The position numbers were made by a program, and so were the translations under genes. DNA of 41,221 bases from Pelargonium nanum (taxonomy: Eukaryota > Streptophyta > Magnoliopsida > Geraniales > Geraniaceae): contig JAYMTF010000285.1 in assembly GCA_036897485.1 (NCBI GenBank), positions 1 through 41,221 on the forward strand, read 5' to 3'. This document shows, one piece after another, positions 1 to 9,300 of this stretch. Position 1 is the stretch's first letter, and every line of letters starts with the position of its first letter. The notes under the pieces were generated by a model. It searched no databases and was not told the origin of the DNA. It was given only the letters and a program-made list of their open reading frames with translations.

Positions 1-17
1 TATATATATATATATAA
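1..17. repeat. (TA)n microsatellite at window edge
   Basis: Perfect TA dinucleotide run starting at the first base, so its true length is unknown. It lies in what is probably an intron of the eIF2B epsilon gene. Confidence 0.9.
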
Positions 18-363
18 GAGGAAATCTAATTAAAGTTTAGCACAGAGTAAGAAACAGTTTCTAATGGAATGTCTTGGAATAAGTTACATTAAGAGCGATA
101 TTCACAGATAAAGTATGCTTAAATGGTTACGAGTTCTTGATGTTAAGTTACTTTCTAGAACAACCAAGCAGTGGGTGTTGCTTATAATCTAGAGGAGCAA
201 GACAAGACAAATAACATTGATCGGCACTTGTCAAGAAGCTTCAATCAGGATGAATATATATGTAATCTCTTTGAGAAGAAACAATGCCGGTGTACACATG
301 TGTGTGCGAATAAGAGTATATTCAAGGTATCTTTGTTCAGAGGTTTCTACTAGCAGTACTTAC

Positions 364-1786
364 ATCATCAACAAGCAATCCCTTGACAAAATGGCGGCGT
401 AGATGCTGGTAGTCAAAATTGTCTGTGAATAGACTGAGCACTTCAGGAGAGCAGATGTCAATATAGCAATCCTGGAAAGAAAACATTATTTAGTCGAAGT
501 ATCAGAATACCATCCTAATCCATGAAATAAAGAAAGATATAAGAAATGCCAACCCATTGACTGATGTAACTAGAATAGAGCTGAAATATTCACAAAACGA
601 AACAAACCTGCTTGTCATTGTGTACTGTTAAAGAAGGATTATCAGCTAGCAGCATCTTGTCAAGCAATATAGCCCCTTTAGAATGGTCTGTCTTTTCCTC
701 ATAATAGAGTAGCTGCTTTGTAGTAGGATCTATTGCCATAAACAGCTCATCAGTACCAAGCCGAGATTGATTAGTGATTAGTGAAGGTTTTGACTGTTTA
801 ACAACCATGGTCATGACAGCATTAGAATCCTTTTTCTTTCTCTCCTTGTGTTCTTGAAGCACTGATGTAAGCGACATGTTGCTAACTGTATCTCCAGTAA
901 TAAGAACAAAATCTCCATGAATCTTCAAAAACAAAATCAGAAAGATCAGATTTGCAATACTGAACGTGTTGAGAGTTCTAATTGTGAGCATATTAATGAT
1001 TTATTTTGTCAAAATTTAAATAAGGATCTAATTAAGCTAGTTCTTCCTTCAAGTGAATAAACTGCTATAATTTCAAACATAACATCGAAGCCCTAACAAA
1101 ATTTTAATGATGCATCAATAAACTGATTTTGTTTCCACCCGAATATCCCAGTAAACACTTCAAATCTCCAAGACAGCCAATAAGGTAAAGATTGGAGTTT
1201 GAGAAGTAAACATACCACATTGCGCTCATAGATAAAACGCAAGGCATCTCCTGCACTAACAGAATTGTGTGACTCAATAGTCGTCACCGAGAAGTTCTGC
1301 CGAGAAAACTGGTTTTGCTCCAAGTAACTTATCACTTGCTTAGAGTGAGCACAGCAAAACACGAAAACCTCTTCCACACCAGCAGATTCAAGCCAAGCTA
1401 ATGTGTAGTTTATCATAGGAATGTTCGCAATTGGTAATAACACCTTCAGTGACAAAAATCGGAATCAATATATACATAATAAATCTCCTCACAATGGCTG
1501 CTTTACTACAAAAAGATCCAACCTTTTCAGCTACACACCCACCCCCATCAATACCCAATTTTAAAAAACAAACCTAAATTCATAACTTGCAAAGCTTGTG
1601 ACTAACATGATAAACAGAACAGATGATTTCAATACAAGATCAAGAAAATACTTTGGGGCGTTCGAGGGTGATGGGACGGAACTTGGTGGCGAAGCTATCG
1701 GCCAAGAGGATGGCCTGCAAGGGGACATGGGCAAGTGCGTCGGGGTCCTCAGAAACCCTAGCAGCTCCTTTTTTCTGTGCACCCAT
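364..1786 (-). CDS. Translation initiation factor eIF2B subunit epsilon, N-terminal part (3' end outside window)
   Basis: Catalytic subunit of the eIF2B guanine-nucleotide exchange factor, which recycles eIF2-GDP to eIF2-GTP in the cytosol. Four exons, all joined in phase 0: 1652-1786, 1216-1443, 608-922 and 364-471, each with GT donor and AG acceptor. Together they encode about 262 residues. Exon 1 reads MGAQKKGAA, then [19 protein letters not shown]. Exon 2 continues with [15 protein letters not shown] and [13 protein letters not shown]. Exon 3 has [14 protein letters not shown]. Exon 4 has [15 protein letters not shown] and [13 protein letters not shown]. This is the nucleotidyltransferase-like fold that opens the epsilon subunit. 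The left-handed beta-helix repeats and the C-terminal W2 exchange domain are absent because the gene runs off the left edge. I found no exon in 1-363. The start at 1786 is the first ATG in frame with the family match. Confidence 0.92.
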
Positions 1787-2746
1787 TGTAGCTCTCGGTC
1801 TCGATTTTCAAACACCTAGGTCCGGCTTGGCGATGCTAATTCGGAGTAGCTTTGAGCTGAAGCAATCTACTCTGTCCCCGAACCAGACAGTGATGTGGTG
1901 CAGATAAGGTGTTCGATGAAAAATCGCTGAGAAACCGCCGGCGATTAAAGGCGCGAGAGACTGGTGCGTTTATGCGGCGGAGAGCTGTGGGTTTTGGGGA
2001 GGTTTGGTTACTTGTTTTTCTTTGGGTCCAAAGTCCATAACAACAAGACTGGGCCTTAGCCCACCCACCTAACTTTTGGGCCTTATTTGGGTCTATTCGA
2101 TTATCAAGCCGACCGGTTTTAGATAGTCGTGCTTTTTGTGTGTCGGGTCGTCATCAATGAAATAATTGAAGTGTCATTTTTCAATAATTGACATGTCAAT
2201 TTGTAAAAATAAATAGTACACCGTATTTAAAATATATGACATTACTCATTGTGCACACTCATAACTTGTGATTCTTCCCGGCTCGAAAGATAAGTAGTAT
2301 GACTCGTGCTGATCGTGAACCCACTTTGAATATTTCATTTTTTTTAAGTCAAAATTTTGAAACTTGTATTAAATTAAACTAATTTGGTTGCCACTAGAGC
2401 ATGAACACGAGGGCATCTGTAATTCGACTCGACTTAAAATTAATTTAGGTCAACCAATTTCGGATAATATCATACAAATCCTTTTACCTCATTAAAAATC
2501 CAAATTTTATCCCGTCCGATCCAAATCATTTCCGGATCGAATTCGAATTTCTATTTGTCTATCCAAATCTTAACAAATATGATCCAAAATATAAATTAGC
2601 GCTTCTAGTCACCGCTCAATACATGACATCTTCATTCTCATTCTTAAACTCACTCAAACCATGGTGTAACAAAACAATTGAGGTAAACTAAAAACTGTCC
2701 AATTTTATATTTTACACAACCACTCTTTATAGTTGAAAGAAAATAT
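1787..2746. other. Intergenic region, eIF2B epsilon to S17, no gene seen
   Basis: This holds the 5' leader and promoter side of the eIF2B epsilon gene (transcribed leftward) and AT-rich spacer. No open frame with family similarity was found on either strand. The sequence around 2040-2100 has GGGCC/GGCCC-type motifs common near plant housekeeping promoters. Confidence 0.6.
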
Positions 2747-3012
2747 AAAAGCCTTATGGGCTTATCACCAAGCGCGTGGGTTAACTGATAATAGGTTGTT
2801 CCAACTTAACCAAAGGTCCCAAGTTCGAGTATCAGGAAATGTAGTTGCGTTAAAACCTAGTAGGGAGAGCTTTGCCGCCCTTATGGTCCTACCCGGCTCA
2901 AATGAATATTAATATGGGTGTGGTAAAACGGCTTAAAAGTGTCAACCGCGAATTTGCGAGCTCGCTTAGAAATGTCATGGTTTAAACAACAAAAAAAAAG
3001 CCTTATGGGCTT
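2747..3012 (+). mobile_element. tRNA-derived SINE with target-site duplication
   Basis: The insert at about 2764-2995 begins with a tRNA-like head. A box A-like stretch (GTGGGTTAACTGATAATAGG, 2776-2795) is followed about 30 bases later by a box B-like AAGTTCGAGTATC near 2821. A roughly 150-base unique body follows, ending in a run of nine A at 2991-2999. The 13-base sequence GCCTTATGGGCTT occurs at 2751-2763 and again at 3000-3012, immediately after the A-run. It extends to 17 bases if the A's are counted. Internal RNA polymerase III boxes, a 3' A tail and long direct flanks are the hallmarks of a SINE. The right flank lies only about 155 bases before the S17 start codon. Confidence 0.75.
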
Positions 3013-3166
3013 GACATATAAAAGATAAAATATAGGCCCAATGGGCTTATCCACATCCACTAAATTCAATAAACAAATAAATAAAATAAAATAAAAAATT
3101 CCAATAAATCCATCCACAGCAACGCAACCCAAACACAGTTCCTTATCTTCTTCTCCAGAAATCCAA
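3013..3166 (+). promoter_or_regulatory. Proximal promoter and 5' leader of plastid S17 gene
   Basis: Short AT-rich stretch between the SINE flank and the S17 start. GGCCCAATGGGCTT near 3034-3047 contains TGGGC(C/T) site II-type motifs on both strands. These are typical of plant ribosomal-protein and other housekeeping promoters. The exact transcription start cannot be placed from sequence alone. Confidence 0.4.
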
Positions 3167-3655
3167 ATGCATCTCCTGCAACTCCCTCCGCTCCACACCC
3201 TCCGGATCTCCGCCTCCGCCACCGCTCCGGCCACCACCTTTCTCCATGGCTCCACCTCCCTCTCCTTCCTCACCAAGCCCAGCGCCCTCATCGCCTCCTC
3301 CCGGCCACCGCCCTCCCTCCTCCCCGCCGTCCGGGCACAGATGGCCTTCCAGGGCCGAGTCGTCTGCCACACCAACAACAAGACCGTCAACGTCGAGGTC
3401 ATCCGCTACATGATTCACCCCAAGTACAAGCGCCGCGTGAGGGTGAAGAAGAAGTTCCAGGCGCACGACCCCGAGAACAAGTACAAGGTTGGGGATAGGG
3501 TGCAGCTCGAGCGGTGCAGGCCGATAAGCAAGACCAAGCACCACATTGCCGTCCCGATTCCGCCCAGGAACGTCAGGAAGAAGAAGCCGGTCGACGGAGA
3601 GGCGGAGGCGCCGCCGCAAGAGCTTGGGATTCCGTTGGAGTCGCAGCAGGTTTAG
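3167..3655 (+). CDS. RPS17: 30S ribosomal protein S17, chloroplastic (bS17c)
   Basis: Nuclear-encoded component of the plastid 30S subunit; S17 binds 16S rRNA early in assembly. Single exon of 162 residues. Residues 1 to about 57 are rich in Ser, Ala, Pro and Leu and poor in acidic residues, as expected of a chloroplast transit peptide. The mature S17 fold starts near AQMAFQGRVVCHTNNKTVNV. It continues with the basic stretch HPKYKRRVRVKKKF, then HDPENKYKVGDRVQLERCRP and ISKTKHH, which are S17 signatures. The acidic/proline C-terminal tail is a plant extension. The coding region is strikingly GC-rich compared with the AT-rich flanks and the other genes here. Antisense open frames over it are by-products of that composition. 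Confidence 0.95.
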   Translation: MHLLQLPPLHTLRISASATAPATTFLHGSTSLSFLTKPSALIASSRPPPSLLPAVRAQMAFQGRVVCHTNNKTVNVEVIRYMIHPKYKRRVRVKKKFQAHDPENKYKVGDRVQLERCRPISKTKHHIAVPIPPRNVRKKKPVDGEAEAPPQELGIPLESQQV

Positions 3656-4474
3656 AGTCAAGTCAGGTCTTTGGTACTTTCTTGTTTGTTGTTAATTTTG
3701 TAATTTTGTATTGATTTTGATTGCCTATGTGCTGTGATACTGCTTGGAATTAGTGTTTGTGAAATGAAATGTGCTTTTTTTTGGGCAAATCTTTGGTGTT
3801 TGGATTGAATTGCATTTCTGTTTTGACGAGTTCTTGATTGTGAAAATTGATATAATTGTGAATCTTTGATGGTGAAATTGGGCAACAATGGAGCTAATGC
3901 TGGTGTCCATTTGTTTGAAATTTGGGCTGTTTTCAGGTTTGTTATTATGTTTGTGCTTGAATTTGAGAGTATAGGCTTTGAAGTTATCAATTTGAATTGA
4001 ATTGCATTTCTGTTTTGATGAGTTCTTGATTGTGAAATTTGATATAATTTTGAATCTTTGATGGTGAAATGGAGAGAATTGAGCTTATGCAGGTGTCTAA
4101 TTGATTGAAATTTTGGCTGTTTTTGGGTTTGATATTATGTTTTTGCTTGAATTTGAGAGTATAGGCTTTGAAAGTTATCAATTTGAGGAAAAAGATAAGT
4201 TCTGAGATAACATAAAAGGTGGTTGCTTTGCTTTGTAGTTTGTTTTGTGTAAATGACTTCCTTTTAGTTTCAAACTAGTGCATTAGCATATGAGAAAGCT
4301 ATAACTTAGTTAACATAACGTAAGATGACGGTTTTGTGCTTAGAATGATAAAATCATTTAGTTCATGACACAACTTAAAACAGATTAAATATCAAATAAA
4401 CAATGTCTTTCTTTAGAGTCTCGTTTTATTGGTTCATCAAAAACACAAGCATAACAATTAAAGCTATATATAAC
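3656..4474. other. 3' region of S17 and spacer to DUF247 gene
   Basis: T-rich 3' flank of the S17 gene, presumably including its 3' UTR, then a tandem duplication (listed separately) and AT-rich spacer to the DUF247 stop codon. No supported coding region. Confidence 0.6.
3804..4187 (+). repeat. Two-copy tandem duplication, unit about 192 bp
   Basis: Positions 3804-3995 and 3996-4187 align along their whole length. Both start ATTGAATTGCATTTCTGTTT and end with GAGAGTATAGGCTTTGAA followed by GTTATCAATTTG, with scattered substitutions and small indels. The unit has no open frame of interest. It lies in the downstream flank of the S17 gene. Confidence 0.85.
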
Positions 4475-5871
4475 TTACTTATCTTGACGTGTGTAAGATA
4501 GTACGGTGTATAAGGTCTGAATCACGGTGAGCTGAAGAATTAGGATTGCTTGTATAAGTGTTACCGCGGCCCAAGGTGATGAAAAATATTGTTGTTTTAA
4601 CACTCTCATATGTGTCGCGGTGCGTCTGTTACAGTGACTCTGAATTTTTTGGATATGTGTCAATAGATAGCACTTTTTCTTTTCATAAACAATATCCTTG
4701 GCAAGGTCGTGAATAAGGGAATAGACTTCCTCGTCACCACTACCCAAATCATTACTAACAATCCCTTTCCCGCGAAGCAATTCAACATCTTTAAGTGAGT
4801 TTACAAGTCCTTTAAAGAAGGCAATGTAGGATGTGAGATAAGGTTGCACACCCGTGTTGCATTGTTCATATGCAACAAGATTCTTGAATAAAGGACCAGT
4901 TCTTTGACCAATGCATAATTGAGGAATTTCTAGTACTAGCACTCTCTCTTGGAACTTAATATCTAGGAGGTTCTCGTCTCCTTTCTTGAAGACGACGCCA
5001 GAGTGCCAGATGTCCGTGGCACATCTTAAGGAACACATTTCTGTTCCCGGAGACTTGTGTTCCACCCTTGAAAACTCACTCATATCAACAGAAGAATAGC
5101 TTCCAGGCTTCAAGGTAAAGTGAATCAATGCAAGTAGATGCTCAGGTTCACTTGCCGTTGTTCTCGCTTGCACGCAAGGATTTAAAGGGGCAAAGAAATT
5201 GAGTGCAAGAGGTATGACAAGATCCCGATCTTGCTCGGATCTTGTCAACAAAAGTAGCCGTTGGAGTACCTGAATCGGTAGCTGGTTTTCGAGTCTCAGC
5301 AAATCCATCCTCAGCGCAGGTACCATCCATTGTGTTCTGAAGATAGGATCGTTCTGATATACAAAATATGATGGTTAGGCTCATATACTGATTCGTTAAG
5401 TGATGGATATATAGTTTTTGATGTACTCACCTTTTCGTCTTTCTGATAAAAGCGGAGAAGCTGGAGGATGAAGCAGCCGTCAAGAACCATCATGCGGACA
5501 AAATCGTTCCCAGAGATATCATCAAATGTCTCGGAGTAGCAAACTCTGGTATTTTGCTCCATTGTCCGCATAGCTTCAGCGAGGCTTTGCAGGCTAAGCT
5601 CTCTTTCTTCCCGGGTTTGATTACCCAACAAAGAGGAAAGAAACCGGAGTTTATGCCCTTCCATGTCGGGAAGTGCTGGGTTGTTCCGATGAAAGGGACC
5701 GATGGAGACAAGCTCGGGTTCGAAGGCTTGTTGGTCAGCTTTCCTCATGTTTCTTGGGGCTCTGAAGATTGAGAAATGGTGATGTGATGTGGAGGAAGCA
5801 TGTTGTTTCATTGAGCTGTCCACAAGGGTTTGTACCCATTGAGCCATTGCTAGCTGAAGCTTCTTGTCCAT
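4475..5871 (-). CDS. DUF247 (UPF0481) family protein
   Basis: Plant-specific family whose biochemical role is mostly unknown; some members are linked to self-incompatibility loci in grasses. Two exons, 5431-5871 and 4475-5353, separated by a 77-base GT-AG intron in phase 0, give 439 residues, a usual family length. Near the N terminus it has IFRAPRNMRKADQQAFEP, then ELVSIGPFHRNN and DMEGHKLRFLSSLL, the diagnostic opening of DUF247. FVRMMVLDGCFILQLLRFY follows in the middle. Exon 2 begins NDPIFRTQWMVPALRMDLLR with LENQLPI just after. The C terminus has a hydrophobic segment (AAVTLIQAILILQLTVIQTL) fitting the single membrane anchor seen in the family. The gene is intact. It lies in the same orientation as the next gene, about 500 bases away, but is presumably a separate transcription unit. 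Confidence 0.93.
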
Positions 5872-6371
5872 TTAGCAATTTTAGATGTATATATAGTTGT
5901 TAGTGAGTTCCTTGCTTATCTCTATAGGCAAAGGATATATACTTGTGACTGCAGAGGAAGCAATTTTTCCTTTTTCTTTTTTGCTCTCTCTTATTCTTTT
6001 TTCATGCCTTTAATTAAATTTCACTATTCCTTTCTTCATCTTCACTTTGGAACTCATTCATCAATATTGATAACGCTAGAGATGAATTTCAGTGCGATGC
6101 ATTGGTATTCACTAAACGGTTGAAACTGTTTCAGAGGATCATCTATAAACACACAAGTAAATCAAGAAAACACCTTGATACAATTGTATACGCTTGACAA
6201 AAATCTCTTTTTCCTTCCAAAACTCCAACAACAAATTTGCTTGAGCTCCAAGCAAGGACATCCCAAAACAACCCCACACCCAAACTTCAAAAAATGAGAA
6301 AAAAAAAAAAACAAAAAGAAACCTATGAATCTCTACAATTAATTCAGTTTCTATTCTCTCTATGTAACCAA
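5872..6371. other. Spacer between DUF247 promoter and GL2-like 3' end
   Basis: Holds the upstream region of the DUF247 gene and the downstream/3' UTR region of the HD-ZIP IV gene, both transcribed leftward. There is an A-run near 6298-6310. No further gene is seen. Confidence 0.6.
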
Positions 6372-9300
6372 TCAACTGTCCTCACACTCCAAACTTGTCT
6401 TAATATTCCTTAAAGTACAACATACAAGAGTGTTAACAGATTCCACAGACTCCATGGTTGGTTTAGCTGTTGGGGAGGTATTGCTCAAGATTTGTAATGC
6501 TATTGTGAGCAAGGAGCCTCCCTCAGAGCTCTTCTCCTCCTCTTGCCTGGAACTGATCACCATAGGCCTCGACTCGACGCCATCTGGTAGGATCGAGAAA
6601 CCCGATGGCAAAATATCAATCTTGCTCGAGTCGCATCCTGTCATCACTGACTGCATTCCAGTTATGTCCACAGGAGCATACACTATAACGGATTCATAAG
6701 CATTTGTGCAGCTATCTTGCAGCACCCATATGTTGCTGTCTTTTGACTTCACTGTCTGAAATAACATGGAATCCAATACAAATCAGAACAAAACAAGGTC
6801 ATGAATTCAATTGTTAAAGGACTAACTCAACTAAAAAATTAAGTTGATAGTCTTTTGACTTCTCAATATAGTTTGCAGGAGAACCGAAGAGAGAGAGAAT
6901 TTACAATTTTGAGAGTGATGAGATTCGAACTTGCGACTTTTAGGTCAATCAGGTTTTGATACCAATGTAAGCTGATAGTTGAAGTTCTCGTTTATACTTT
7001 TTATATTGCAACGTCAATGAATATACGTTTTTATACGCTCACTCACCAGGATGGAAACTGCATTTCCTCGATCTTGTCCTTTTGCCAGATTCGCAATGGA
7101 TTGTACAGAACCTCCATTTGACATAATGTCCCACTGGAATGAATCAAAACAACAAGAACCGTCAAACCATAATCTTACAACTGTCAAACCGTTCTATTCC
7201 ATTGATTTGATCCATTTTTAGAAAGTTAGTTATGCATGAATTACCAATAATAGTCGGTAATCCTTAAGTCTGTTACCACACTTACAACACATGCTCATGA
7301 GGATACAATTGAAAATATGCAACGCTAAGAAAATTCTTCTAAGTTTCTCAAAATAAAAACTAAAACACTCATTTTGAGACGAAAGAAGTGTCAGTTACCA
7401 TACCTCGCTGCGATGAGCTTCGTCTCTTAGGAAATCGAAGAGGGCATGAGGAGACACAGGCAACCAAACAGAAGACACTGCACAGACAATGACCCCAACA
7501 GGCTCTCCAGGGTTGTTCAAGTTCTTCCTAGAAGACACCCTTATGTCCTCCCCTGTTTTGCTTGTCACTTTGGTCCACGTATGGTAGCTCGATGCTCCAA
7601 TGGCTTGGCAAAAACTCCCCGTCATTCGCTGCGCCACCTTCAAAATGCTTTTCCTCCCCGCCAGTGTGGCCACACCTAGTTTTAAACCAACGGGTAAATT
7701 TTATACCCACTTTTTGACATCAGGATCACAAGACAACAACTTTACTGTTACGTCAAAACTCGCCAGAAATGCGCAGAGCTTACCAGTTGAATCCTTGGTA
7801 GGGACATTGGTCGCCATGAAGAAGACTAGTCTTTCGCATTGGACCCGAAGACTTGCCATCCAGTGCCTTGCCCCGAAAGCAAGACCGGTACTAACAATTG
7901 TACGGTACATTGTGTGGACTGTGCTCTTCTGGCACTCTAGATGCTCCACCCATGTCACCTTGCAGTGACCATTGAATTTGTCCTCAATTATGCAACCCGA
8001 GGGACGTTTCCGGCATTTTATGAGGGAGGCGTCGATGTTGTCTTCGACTTTGTCGATGGAAACATCAACAATTGCCCATTGCTCTGCACTCAGTTGCTTG
8101 CAGGATCGAACAAAGTAGACTTCTCGGGTTGGGACCATTGGTGTGAGCATTTGCATCTCTGCAAACATCTGTGGAAGAAGAGAAAAGAGTTGATATACAG
8201 TGAGGATTTGGTCAAAAGAAAGCATTGTTTCAGTAAGAAAGGATTGGACACAACAAAACCCGATATATTAATTTTTTTTTTGATACAGAAAGGTGCCGAA
8301 ATCCTATCTTGCAACGGCCTAAGGAACCTATACAAGACATATATATACAATCTTGAACACACAGCTAGAATAACCAACTGCGCCGCCCTTAGTGGTTAAA
8401 TTTGACTCGTTTAGTTTTTATAGGACAATTTTAGACCAATATGTTTAAAAATTTACATTTTTATCTTTAAATAGGTGTATCATAAACAGGTTCAACTTGA
8501 ACATAACCCAATTAGTAACGGGTTGTTCACCTCGAATATGGGGGCAACCCCCACCGGACCAACTGATCTTTCGTCTTCACCTTTGCCTCTTAGGCATGAT
8601 GACCGTTGCAAACGGCTGGCTATTGAGCACCGACAAGTTGGGCCGGAGAATCCTAGCTTGCTCCCCAAGTCTTCTCGCAAGCACTCTAAGGGTCAAGTCT
8701 TGGTCAACGACCGCCTCTCAAACTTCAACAAGCCCGAAGAGTTAAAGTATCTCAAGGAGCCGACCTACTCCTACCACTTTTACTGAAATAAAGGATACAG
8801 AGTCTCTTATTGTTGTTATAGTTTTCTTATCAGCAAACGTAACAACCGAGGCTCGAATTTGAGGCCACAAGAGAAGCAAGCGCCTTAAGCTGCTTGTCCC
8901 GTTGATAGTTGTTCATTTTGTTATAGTTTGATAGCTCGTAATTTAGTGAAAGATTTTCGTTGTCACAAGTAAAATGATCATCAGTTAATTACTCCCCGTT
9001 GCATTCAAAAGTACTACAATCGAGCTCAAAAAAGTAAAATATTACTCCATCCGTCCCAAATAATCGAAAGTAACTCACCAAAAGCACTGCACCATTCTTG
9101 TCAGGACCTTCACCATTGCTGATAACATCAACTGTAGCAGCCTTTGAGATCATGCATGCAAACATTTCCTTCCATAGATTCTAAGACACCAAAAACAAAA
9201 ACAAAAAGTGTAAACACAACAACATAAAATTCCAAAAACTTCACTAACACGACACAAGATTCAATTTCCAAGTTTCTCACCACATCCATGAAACTCTGAA

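Noticed and set aside
1-363. Further eIF2B epsilon exon at the left edge
   Set aside because: No frame matches the expected continuation of the nucleotidyltransferase domain. The region is probably intron.
2776-2833. Possible tRNA gene from box A and box B motifs
   Set aside because: No acceptor stem or cloverleaf pairing was found, and an A tail with target duplications follows. It is a SINE head.
3143-3661. 172-codon minus-strand open frame
   Set aside because: Antisense to the GC-rich S17 gene; no family similarity.
7941-8399. 152-codon plus-strand frame
   Set aside because: Overlaps GL2-like exon 7 and the adjacent intron on the opposite strand. The minus frame holds the START domain.
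8475-8786. 103-codon frame inside GL2-like intron 6
   Set aside because: No recognised protein and no conserved motif; kept only as a possible transposon fragment.
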